A DNA stretch of 64,000 bases from Chryseobacterium vaccae. Its GTDB lineage: Bacteria; Bacteroidota; Bacteroidia; Flavobacteriales; Weeksellaceae. This document shows, in pieces, positions 31,784 through 39,558 of this stretch (within the stretch, counting starts at the first letter, position 1; every line of letters begins with the position of its first letter). A program made the translations under genes and the position numbers. The stretch covers positions 4,451,001 through 4,515,000 of the forward strand of contig NZ_VSWH01000001.1 of the NCBI RefSeq assembly GCF_009602705.1, given 5' to 3'. Under the pieces are notes generated by a model that was not told the DNA's origin, did not search any database, and saw only the letters and a list, made by a program, of their open reading frames with translations.

Positions 31784-33964
31784 ATGTTTAAAGATGACCA
31801 ATCGATAAAAGTACAGAACCCGAACAATACGATGAATGATTTGCCGGGAGAAAACCAGCTGACAGATGCTGTAAAAGATAATGTTGTAAAAAAAGCAGAA
31901 CAAAAACTGGAAGGTGTAGGAAAAGCAGCTCAAAAAAATATTCAGAAAACCCAGCAGGCCTATTCAAATGCGGCACAGGGAACGAATATGTTTATGAATC
32001 AGACGCTGGTGCCGAATGATCCTTCCATTGTTGAAAATAAAGTGTGGTCTAAACAACCTACCTCCAAGATCCATAATGTTGAAGGTATTGTTGAAAATTA
32101 TATTGCCGGTATCAACCGTGTTGTTAAGCTTGATATTGTGATCGAAGGACAGATCATTAAACATTTCAAGCATTTTAAACTCGTACAGAGTGCTTCCAGA
32201 CATCATGAATTCAGTATCACATTAGCTCATGATACCTTAGAGAGTGCAGAAAATCATAACCTGCAGGAGGCACAGAGTTTTTTAGGAAAGAGAATCACAG
32301 TAGTTTTTAAATATAAAGATGTTGAGCAGGGGCCTGAACGTAACTTTGTAGGCGTGATCACAGAAGTGGGATTCAGCCAGGAAAAAGGAAGTTTAGGAAA
32401 TATCGTGCTTACAGGATACAGTCCGACGGTGCTTCTTGATGCAGCACCTCATATTCAAAGCTTTGGCGGAGCACAGCCGGTCAGCTTAAACAGTATTGCC
32501 GATCAGGTGATAAGAGAAGGGCTGGGACAGAATAAGTTTGATTTCAGGGTAGATGCCCAGTACGGAAATGTTTCTTACAGTTCACAGTACGAAGAAACCC
32601 ATTATAATTACCTGGCAAGAATAGCCGAAGCTTACGGTGAACAGTTTTATTATGATGGTGAAGTGCTTCATTTCGGGAAACTTCCGCCTCAGGAAAAACC
32701 TGTAAAACTTACTTATGGAAGCAGTGTAAGTGATATTGCGATCAAAATGAAAGCACAGCATGTAAGTCCAAGTTTTTATGGCTACAACAGCAGCAAAAAT
32801 GAAAAGCTTACAGGAGGCAGCCCAAAGATCAGCCATACTTCAGATATTGCCAAACGTGCTTATGAAATATCAGAAAAAACGTTTACCACTCCATCTTTAA
32901 GAGTAGCGCCTATCAAAGCATCCTCTTTCATGGATATTGATGCTTCACAGAAAGGAACCGCTGGAAGTTCTGCTTCAGAAGTGTTCATCACATCAGGAAC
33001 TACAACTGTTCCGTTCCTGTATCCCGGATGTACCGCAGATATTGAAATGCGTAAAGCAGATACCAACGATACCGCTTATTTCACCAAATTAATGATTACC
33101 GGGGTAGTGCACGAAGTGGATGCAAGAGGATATTATGACGGACATTTCGAAGCCATTGCAGCAGATACCGGATTTATTCCGCGCCCGGAATTCCATACTC
33201 CAAAAGCAGAATCTCAGTTTGCTAAAGTAATCTCCAATACAGACCCCTTAAACCAAGGAAGAGTAAAAGTACAGTTTGACTGGCAAAGCGGACCGGATAC
33301 TACAGAATTTATCCGTGTTATGTCTCCTGATGCCGGAAGCAGCGACAAAGTCAATAAAAATCGTGGTTTCATGTCTATTCCTGAAGTGGGTGACCAGGTA
33401 ATTACCAATTTCGTACACCAGCATCCGGACCGTCCGTTTGTGATGGGAGGAATGTTTCATGGAGGTATTGGTGCAGGAGGAGGAGCCGGAAATAATATCA
33501 TGAGTTTAAGCAGTAAGAGTGGAAATATTATCCAGTTTCATGATGGATGCGGAATTGAGATTAAAGACAGAAACAAAAATCACGTTACTTTAAGTGGAAC
33601 CGGTAATATAGATACAAAGGTAAGTAATGACAGTACGGAGAATATTGGAAATAATCTTACTATAAATGTAGGAACAAATACTACAATTGATGTCGGGAAA
33701 GGAAAATCCAAAATTACGATGGATAATGCCGGGAAAATTAATATTAATAGTATTTCTGAAATAAAACTGGAGACAGGGAGCAGTTCTATTACAATGGACA
33801 AAAGTGGAAATATTACAATAAAAGGAACTAATATTACGATAGAAGGAACTAATACAAAAGTTATTGGAAGCTCACTTGCACAAATTGGAAAAAAAGAGGC
33901 AAATCCGGGAGTATCAGTTGACGGGAACGTGACAATAAAAGGAGGAAAAATAATTGAAAATTAA
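31784..33964 (+). CDS. tssI: T6SS spike protein VgrG (TssI), copy 2, with N-terminal extension
   Basis: A 726-residue VgrG. Residues ~100-480 are the gp27-like part, very close to VgrG1 (GINRVVKLDIVIEGQIIKHFKHFKL; ETHYNYLARIAEAYGEQFYYDGEVLHFG), followed by the OB-fold (PEVGDQVITNFVHQHPDRPFVMGGMFHGG). The beta-helix is longer than in VgrG1, with rungs such as NNLTINVGTNTTIDVG, NITIKGTNITIEGTN and a final GNVTIKGGKIIEN. The first ~95 residues are an extra charged, helical segment (KKAEQKLEGVGKAAQKNIQKTQQA) absent from VgrG1. The next gene starts 2 bp after the stop. Confidence 0.92.
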   Translation: MFKDDQSIKVQNPNNTMNDLPGENQLTDAVKDNVVKKAEQKLEGVGKAAQKNIQKTQQAYSNAAQGTNMFMNQTLVPNDPSIVENKVWSKQPTSKIHNVEGIVENYIAGINRVVKLDIVIEGQIIKHFKHFKLVQSASRHHEFSITLAHDTLESAENHNLQEAQSFLGKRITVVFKYKDVEQGPERNFVGVITEVGFSQEKGSLGNIVLTGYSPTVLLDAAPHIQSFGGAQPVSLNSIADQVIREGLGQNKFDFRVDAQYGNVSYSSQYEETHYNYLARIAEAYGEQFYYDGEVLHFGKLPPQEKPVKLTYGSSVSDIAIKMKAQHVSPSFYGYNSSKNEKLTGGSPKISHTSDIAKRAYEISEKTFTTPSLRVAPIKASSFMDIDASQKGTAGSSASEVFITSGTTTVPFLYPGCTADIEMRKADTNDTAYFTKLMITGVVHEVDARGYYDGHFEAIAADTGFIPRPEFHTPKAESQFAKVISNTDPLNQGRVKVQFDWQSGPDTTEFIRVMSPDAGSSDKVNKNRGFMSIPEVGDQVITNFVHQHPDRPFVMGGMFHGGIGAGGGAGNNIMSLSSKSGNIIQFHDGCGIEIKDRNKNHVTLSGTGNIDTKVSNDSTENIGNNLTINVGTNTTIDVGKGKSKITMDNAGKININSISEIKLETGSSSITMDKSGNITIKGTNITIEGTNTKVIGSSLAQIGKKEANPGVSVDGNVTIKGGKIIEN

Positions 33965-33966
33965 TA

Positions 33967-35010
33967 ATGAATAAAATTCAATTAAGAGAAAAAGATAGTA
34001 TTTCTGATATTGCAATAGATTTAGGAATAGATTTAACAGTCCTGATAGAATTTCATAATGCTAATTCTCAACCCCATGAATGGATTAGAAAAGATCTTAC
34101 AGTTGCATCATGGGTCAACGAATTGATTATACCAGATTCTGCTGAAAATTTAAGGAAAATAAAAAAACAACGGGAATCACCAAATATTGTTAATTTGGTT
34201 CAAAAGCAGGTTGAAGCGAGCTATAAGATTTTACAAAAAATTGATATGCAAGTTTCAGGAAGCAGTATGATTGATTCTGAAACCGAAATTGTCTGGGAAT
34301 TTAAAAAGACAGGAAAACAAGATGTTTTTTATGGTAATGTTCAACAAACAAAACATCAAATAAAATATATTAAATCAATGTATCGCCAATTGACCGAATA
34401 TATGCAGAGATTTAATAAGCCAATTGAAAATCTTGTTGTGGAATTAGCTCCTCAAGGATCTATTAAGGCTATTTCTAATCAGTCCGAGATAAAATCAGAG
34501 TGGGAAACCCTTAGAAAAGAATTGCAATCTGAAATGGGTGATACATTGGAGGAAAAAAATATGTTAGAAGGAGGAGATAAAGATTTTAGTAATACTTTAC
34601 CACTCATAAAAAATAATATCCTCTATAATCTGTTCTTTAATGAAGTTTTCCAGGAATATAATGAAGCAGGAGAGTTTATTCAATTAGGAGAACAAAAATA
34701 TAATTCCCAAATTTTCAATAGTGAAAAAGTGAACACTACGATAAAAAGAAAAATAGAAAAAGAGGGTAACATTGCTAAACTAAAATTTTATTCTGAATCT
34801 CATCCTGAAAAAAATGAACATTTAAGAGAGCTTTATAATACTAAATTAAGAGAGTTTTTGAAAGAAGGTTATAATTATCTACTTACTTGGTCTATAGAAT
34901 ATCATTATGATATTGAAAAAGGTAAAATGTTATTCTGTCATTCTAAAATCAAAGAGCAGGCAAGTAATAGTTATAGTCATTTAATGGAACATATTATAAA
35001 TCCCACATAA
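33967..35010 (+). CDS. LysM-like protein between VgrG2 and the PAAR-like effector, candidate adaptor
   Basis: A 347-residue cytosolic protein without signal peptide. Residues ~1-60 (MNKIQLREKDSISDIAIDLG ... HNANSQPHEWIRKDLTVASW) resemble a LysM module, as also found in phage tail and contractile-injection baseplate proteins. The rest is helical and charged, without a known motif. It begins 2 bp after vgrG2 and ends 9 bp before the PAAR-like effector. A gene fixed between spike and effector suggests a loading adaptor, or a separate effector; the sequence does not decide. Confidence 0.55.
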   Translation: MNKIQLREKDSISDIAIDLGIDLTVLIEFHNANSQPHEWIRKDLTVASWVNELIIPDSAENLRKIKKQRESPNIVNLVQKQVEASYKILQKIDMQVSGSSMIDSETEIVWEFKKTGKQDVFYGNVQQTKHQIKYIKSMYRQLTEYMQRFNKPIENLVVELAPQGSIKAISNQSEIKSEWETLRKELQSEMGDTLEEKNMLEGGDKDFSNTLPLIKNNILYNLFFNEVFQEYNEAGEFIQLGEQKYNSQIFNSEKVNTTIKRKIEKEGNIAKLKFYSESHPEKNEHLRELYNTKLREFLKEGYNYLLTWSIEYHYDIEKGKMLFCHSKIKEQASNSYSHLMEHIINPT

Positions 35011-35019
35011 AATAAAACA

Positions 35020-36336
35020 ATGAGTAAATTATATGTACCTGACGGAGCATGGTTAGTCTGCTCGGATGGAATGAAAAAACAGCAGATAAAAGTTACAAGC
35101 CAAAGTACAGTGACTATTGCTGGTGGTTATCTCAAAGCTACAACAGACGATCGTCCCGGAGGAAACTTTATGTGTGCAAAAATGGTTATTGGAGGAGCAA
35201 TATTAGGGGCTGCAATTGCTGCAGTTTTAGTAGCTGGTTCTGTAGTGACAGGTGGTGCTTTGACTGTTGCTGTAGGAGCTGCAGTTGGTGCAGGAGTAGG
35301 TTTAAGAGCTGCAATGATGCCATCAATTTGTGGGATGTTATTAAAAGGTTGGACGCCCTATGATAAAGATGTTCTGACAGTGGGAAACCATCCTTTATTA
35401 GAAAATTCAATGATACCATGCCGGTTAGGGGGAAATGTTATGATTTTGTATTCGGAAAAGGCTGCTGATGAATTTACGGATAAAGTTATAGCAGAAACGG
35501 TATTAACAGTTGGAGCTGTTATTTGTGTTTCTTATCTTGCTACGGCTTTGGCTACCGCTGTTGTAAGCGGCGTAAGTACCGTGATATTAACAGGTATAGA
35601 ATATGGTGTAACTTCAGCAGCTGTACAGGGAATCAGTGTATTTTCCGTTTTTGTAATGTCATATGGAGTAAATTTCGGATATGATTGGCTTAAAGAGATT
35701 AGCGGTTTTGAAAACTATGTAACAGGTGAAGCTTATGGTCTAAATAATAGACAGGAAAATGTTGAAATGGGAGAAGCTACAGATAAATTATACGGAGCAA
35801 TGTCTGATGGAATGGGCTCAGGCAAAGATATCGCAAATGGACAAATTTCCGGATATAATAGTACCACTGCAAGTAATTCTACATTCTCACAAAATAGGGT
35901 TTTTATAGCTGATAATTCAGGGAATGTTACTCCTCCGGGAACTACAGTTACAAATACAACTGTCTCAGTTAATAATCAATTACCCAACTCCAGTGTTGGT
36001 GCAAGCAGAATTCAAATCAGTGAAACCAATTCCAATATTAGAGTCACTCCTAATACTACAAATGCTTCAACCACAAATGTGACATCTGTATATGGTACCC
36101 AATATAATAACTCTTTGAGAAGTAATATGGCTACTGGTGTTAAAGAAACTTTCGGTGGTGGTGTTTTAAGAATAAATGGTTTACTGAAAGGATTAGGTAT
36201 TAATTTAGGTATTGATATATTCAGAGCTACATCAAACTGGGCTTTAGCTTCTCAAATAAAAGACCTGAACAATGCTATGCTTAACGAAGAAGCGGCTGCA
36301 CGAGCTAAGATAACTGTATTGGCAGGAAAAGATTAA
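35020..36336 (+). CDS. PAAR-like (DUF4280-type) T6SS effector with membrane-inserting segments
   Basis: A 438-residue protein. Residues 1-50 (YVPDGAWLVCSDGMKKQQIKV ... DDRPGGNFMC) and ~95-145 (MMPSICGMLLKGWTPYDKD ... GNHPLLENSMIPCRLGGNVMIL) together look like a DUF4280 PAAR-like spike tip with four conserved-looking Cys. Between the halves sits a Gly/Ala-rich hydrophobic hairpin (GGAILGAAIAAVLVAGS ... VAVGAAVGAGVG). A second hydrophobic block (~155-225) follows. The Ser/Thr/Asn-rich linker (~270-360) has low complexity. The make-up suggests a membrane-acting, possibly pore-forming toxin delivered on VgrG2. No enzymatic motif is visible. Confidence 0.7.
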   Translation: MSKLYVPDGAWLVCSDGMKKQQIKVTSQSTVTIAGGYLKATTDDRPGGNFMCAKMVIGGAILGAAIAAVLVAGSVVTGGALTVAVGAAVGAGVGLRAAMMPSICGMLLKGWTPYDKDVLTVGNHPLLENSMIPCRLGGNVMILYSEKAADEFTDKVIAETVLTVGAVICVSYLATALATAVVSGVSTVILTGIEYGVTSAAVQGISVFSVFVMSYGVNFGYDWLKEISGFENYVTGEAYGLNNRQENVEMGEATDKLYGAMSDGMGSGKDIANGQISGYNSTTASNSTFSQNRVFIADNSGNVTPPGTTVTNTTVSVNNQLPNSSVGASRIQISETNSNIRVTPNTTNASTTNVTSVYGTQYNNSLRSNMATGVKETFGGGVLRINGLLKGLGINLGIDIFRATSNWALASQIKDLNNAMLNEEAAARAKITVLAGKD

Positions 36337-36349
36337 TAACATTAACTTC

Positions 36350-36916
36350 ATGAAAAATATTCTTTTTGTACTCATTCTCTTATTTCCAATAATTATTTCC
36401 ATTTTTTGTTATTCTAAAGTGCTTGATATTAGCTCTAAACTACAATTTATTAGTGAAATGCCTATTATAGCAAAAGAAAATAGTAGGGTAAAGCTATATA
36501 TTGATAAGCATGCAAGTAAAAGGCGAATTTATTTTTTTGTAAAAAAAGATTCTAAATTAATACAATATAAAAGAGAGTATAGAGGGGTGATCACCAACTG
36601 GCGGGTTGCTTTAAAGAATGAAGCTTTTGTAAGTGAAAATCATCTTTCATTTTATATAGATTCGAGCAAGCCGGATAATGATAATGAAAAACCCTTTTTT
36701 AGCTTAAATAATGAGAGAAAAAACGTTGCTTATTACTCAGATATATTTCAGTACGTGAAAGAAAAATATTTTTTTTATCTGCTAATTGTTTTTTTGATTT
36801 ATGCATTTGGTTCTGGTTGGCTCATAGATTATTTAGGTGGAGTTACACAGCATAAAACTTTGGCAATATTGTTCTTTTTAGATATATTGTATTTTATAAT
36901 TTTACTTTTCTGGTAA
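36350..36916 (+). CDS. membrane protein, candidate immunity to the PAAR-like effector
   Basis: A 188-residue protein. It has an N-terminal transmembrane helix (ILFVLILLFPIIISIFCYS), a ~100-residue loop rich in Lys and aromatic residues, and two C-terminal helices (FFYLLIVFLIYAFGSGWLI; TLAILFFLDILYFIILLFW). It starts 13 bp after the effector. Integral-membrane immunity proteins are typical partners of pore-forming toxins. The family is not recognised and the AT content is high. Confidence 0.6.
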   Translation: MKNILFVLILLFPIIISIFCYSKVLDISSKLQFISEMPIIAKENSRVKLYIDKHASKRRIYFFVKKDSKLIQYKREYRGVITNWRVALKNEAFVSENHLSFYIDSSKPDNDNEKPFFSLNNERKNVAYYSDIFQYVKEKYFFYLLIVFLIYAFGSGWLIDYLGGVTQHKTLAILFFLDILYFIILLFW

Positions 36917-36944
36917 TTTCAAAACTGATTATTTAAAATATTTT

Positions 36945-37400
36945 ATGAAAAAAATACTGCAAATCATTATTCTGGTTATAGTTTTATTGCTATTAGCCGT
37001 TATTGTGAAATATAAGTTATTTACAGATAATGATACTAAATTTTATAAAGATGGATGGACTGCGTATGAAAATAAACAGTATGATCTGACAATTTTTTAT
37101 CTCAACCGCGTGGATAAAAATAAATTTCCAGATATATCAGCTCCATTGGGGTTTTCTTATTTAGAAAAACAGGATTTTGAAAATGCTATAAATAATTTGC
37201 AGGAAGCTTATAATAACAAAATAGGCGAAAAAGAAGGGTATTATGATAAAATATCCAATTCTCTTGGAATATGCTACATGCAAAAAGGAGACCTGAATAA
37301 ATCAAAATTGTATTTACAGGAAGCACAGAAATTGGGAAATCCAGATAGTAAAAGGAATCTTCAGATTTTGGATTCTTTAGAACATATCCGAAGCAAATAA
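36945..37400 (+). CDS. membrane-anchored TPR protein, first of a pair
   Basis: A 151-residue protein. An N-terminal transmembrane helix (ILQIIILVIVLLLLAVIVKY) is followed by TPR-like repeats (FYKDGWTAYENKQYDLTIFYLNRV; LGFSYLEKQDFENAINNLQEAY; LGICYMQKGDLNKSKLYLQEA). It resembles the next gene in length and layout, so they are probably duplicates. Its task in module 3 is unknown: immunity, or docking. Confidence 0.65.
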   Translation: MKKILQIIILVIVLLLLAVIVKYKLFTDNDTKFYKDGWTAYENKQYDLTIFYLNRVDKNKFPDISAPLGFSYLEKQDFENAINNLQEAYNNKIGEKEGYYDKISNSLGICYMQKGDLNKSKLYLQEAQKLGNPDSKRNLQILDSLEHIRSK

Positions 37401-37483
37401 GAGCTCATATTGGAATAAATGTTTCAGCCTCTGCAATAAGCCATTACACTTACTGTTTATTTATTTTTAGGAATTTTAATATT

Positions 37484-37915
37484 ATGAAAAAACTAATTGC
37501 AATATTGGGTGTGGTTATATTACTAGGGGGAATGGCCTATCTTTTTTTGTTTAAGAATGACAATGAAAAATTTTTTGATCAAGGAGTGGAATATTATAAC
37601 CAGAAACAATACAATGACGCTCTATTTTATTTTGAAAAAGCTGAACAATTGGACAATGTTGAAGCATTAAAATATTCCGGAACGATTTATCTTGAATCCG
37701 GAGATCCTCAAAAAGCAATTTCTAAGTTTGAAAAATACATAAGTAAGATTGGCCTTAATGATAATGATTCAAAGTTTGCATTAAATGATTTAGGAGTTGC
37801 TTATTTTAAGCTCAATGATATAGAAAATGCAAAAAAGTATTGGAAAAAGGCAGCAGAATTGGGGAATATAACGAGTTCAAATAATCTGAAAGAACTTGAG
37901 ACAAAAATGAAATAA
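37484..37915 (+). CDS. membrane-anchored TPR protein, second of a pair
   Basis: A 143-residue protein. Its N-terminal transmembrane helix (LIAILGVVILLGGMAYLFLF) precedes TPR/Sel1-like repeats (FFDQGVEYYNQKQYNDALFYFEKAEQ; SGTIYLESGDPQKAISKFEKYI; LGVAYFKLNDIENAKKYWKKAAELGN). A paralogue of the preceding gene, 83 bp downstream. Successive copies behind an effector often track diversified immunity. Confidence 0.65.
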   Translation: MKKLIAILGVVILLGGMAYLFLFKNDNEKFFDQGVEYYNQKQYNDALFYFEKAEQLDNVEALKYSGTIYLESGDPQKAISKFEKYISKIGLNDNDSKFALNDLGVAYFKLNDIENAKKYWKKAAELGNITSSNNLKELETKMK

Positions 37916-38085
37916 TGTTGTTTCAATATATGTTTTGGAGTATATTTTGAAATATGAATCCTAATTAGAAAATAAAACTTGAAATCTAGAATTCTCAAAA
38001 GTAGAAGATCTGAAAAAGGTCTTTTTTATAAGAATGAGAAGCTATCCTTATATCATATAGAGATTTGAAAACATAATTGTAATCA

Positions 38086-38772
38086 ATGAAAAGTAAAGAG
38101 TTCAGATTTGAAGGATTAGACACAAAAACAGAACTTAAATTAGCTTTAAACCTAATTCTTCCAGGATTAATTGTAATGATTGGAACTCTTGCACTCACAA
38201 ATATGTTGCTTCCAAAAATTCATTTTTTATATCCATTGCTTTTTGCAGCCTTCTTAACTCTTTCGGGATGTATGCTTATTTTAAAACAGCTTGCAAAACG
38301 TATACAAGCAAAAGAGTGGGTGGTTGTAATAAATAATGAAAATCTTACTATAAAATTTCAAAACCTACAATATATTTTTAATTTGGCTGATATTAAGATG
38401 ATTAAAAATTTGGGAAATGCAGGCTTTCGTTATTTAACCTTTATAACAAACAAAGATATTATTAAAATTAGAGTAGGTAACACAGGTTTAACGCCGTTTT
38501 CTTCAGAAAAAGATATTGAAGAATTGGATGAATTTGTTAAATATTTAATGCCCTATATTCGAGAGAATTTCAATCAAAAAGAACTGAAAAACATTATAAA
38601 CATTAATGTTTTCCCAAATTTTGGGGTGTATGTTTTAAAAGGGGATAAAATAAAGTATTCAATCATCAATAAGATGGAACCATGGCAAGTCTTTGTATTT
38701 GGTATTGGATTATTTTTTTTAATTCTTTTTTTACTCATACAATTTTTATTTTATTATTTTGACAATCATTAA
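38086..38772 (+). CDS. membrane protein with PH-like domain, unknown function
   Basis: A 228-residue protein. Two transmembrane helices at ~22-62 (LILPGLIVMIGTLALTNML; LYPLLFAAFLTLSGCMLIL) precede a beta-rich domain (WVVVINNENLTIKFQNLQYIFNLADIKMIKNLG ... FITNKDIIKIRVG), laid out like membrane-anchored PH-like (bPH) proteins. A final helix (VFGIGLFFLILFLLIQFLFYYF) ends the protein. It closes module 3; its role is unknown. Confidence 0.55.
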   Translation: MKSKEFRFEGLDTKTELKLALNLILPGLIVMIGTLALTNMLLPKIHFLYPLLFAAFLTLSGCMLILKQLAKRIQAKEWVVVINNENLTIKFQNLQYIFNLADIKMIKNLGNAGFRYLTFITNKDIIKIRVGNTGLTPFSSEKDIEELDEFVKYLMPYIRENFNQKELKNIININVFPNFGVYVLKGDKIKYSIINKMEPWQVFVFGIGLFFLILFLLIQFLFYYFDNH

Positions 38773-38890
38773 GACAGCTTATTTACCAAAAGAGATGTTT
38801 TATTTTAGTGTAAAATAATACTATTTCCAATTTAAAAAGAACGAATAATCCCTTTCCCAACAGCCATTGATCCATTATGTTAAATCAAAA

Positions 38891-38984
38891 GTCGTAGAAT
38901 TACGACACCAAATCGTAGTATTACTACAATTTTTCAGATTTGTATTCTAAAACTTTTTCATTGAAGAGCTGAGGCCTATCTTTG
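38891..38984 (+). promoter_or_regulatory. tssD4 promoter cassette
   Basis: GTCGTAGAATTACGAC at 38891-38906 and TCGTAGTATTACTAC from 38913, 21 bp apart; -7 box TATCTTTG at 38977-38984, 61 bp before the ATG. The sequence between operator and -7 box has diverged here while the spacing is unchanged. Accessory AGTGTAAAAT is at 38807. Confidence 0.75.
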
Positions 38985-39037
38985 CTCTGTAATCAATCAC
39001 TATTCACAATATATAAACACTTTAAAATTCACCAATC

Positions 39038-39442
39038 ATGGCAGCAAATTCAAGAGGAATCTTAAAATTTAATGGAGGAGAAGGTCAGAAATTATTAAAA
39101 CTGAATTACAGCGTATCAAGATCTACAGATGTTTCGGGACGTGTAGCGTCAGACCCTTCTAACGCATTGATCAAAGTTACAGTAGAAGCTACTGAAAAAT
39201 CTGATATTTTAGAAAGCTTATTAAACGGAAAATATAAACCTACAACAGGAGAGGTTACCTTCAACAAATCACACGAAGAAGGAACTCTGATCACTTTGAA
39301 CTGGGAAAACGGATATGTAATCCAGCATGAAGTAGATTTCGACGCTGTAGACAGCAACAGCATGTTAATCAGTTTTGTAGTAAGCGCAGAAATCATCGGC
39401 TTTGGAGGTTCCAAATACGAAGGATTATGGCCAGGTAAATAA
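39038..39442 (+). CDS. tssD: T6SS tube protein TssD (Hcp), copy 4
   Basis: A 134-residue TssD. It differs most in its last third (QHEVDFDAVDSNSMLISFVVSAEIIGFGGSKYEGLWPGK). It leads module 4, which has no vgrG and no obvious toxin: only the YD-repeat-like exported protein follows. It may supply tube for, or carry, a cargo encoded elsewhere. Confidence 0.93.
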   Translation: MAANSRGILKFNGGEGQKLLKLNYSVSRSTDVSGRVASDPSNALIKVTVEATEKSDILESLLNGKYKPTTGEVTFNKSHEEGTLITLNWENGYVIQHEVDFDAVDSNSMLISFVVSAEIIGFGGSKYEGLWPGK

Positions 39443-39471
39443 GTCCACAGTCTTTTATTAAAATAACAACT

Positions 39472-39504
39472 AAGCAGGATAGTAATTCACTATCCTGCTT
39501 TTTT
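39472..39504 (+). terminator. terminator after tssD4
   Basis: Stem AAGCAGGATAGT/ACTATCCTGCTT with an AATTC-type loop and T-run. Confidence 0.88.
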
Positions 39505-39524
39505 ATCCCCTGAGTAAATCTTTG

Positions 39525-39532
39525 TAGCTTTG
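39525..39532 (+). promoter_or_regulatory. -7 box before the YD-repeat-like gene
   Basis: TAGCTTTG matches TAnnTTTG and lies 27 bp before the TTG start codon at 39559, giving this gene its own promoter after the tssD4 terminator. Confidence 0.5.
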
Positions 39533-39558
39533 CCTATATCATACAATCAGAAATAACT

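Noticed and set aside
35049..35419. Overlapping ORFs in other frames inside the PAAR-like effector
   Set aside because: They are Cys/Ser- or Leu/Gln-rich translations of the low-complexity Gly/Ala segment, so frame shadows.
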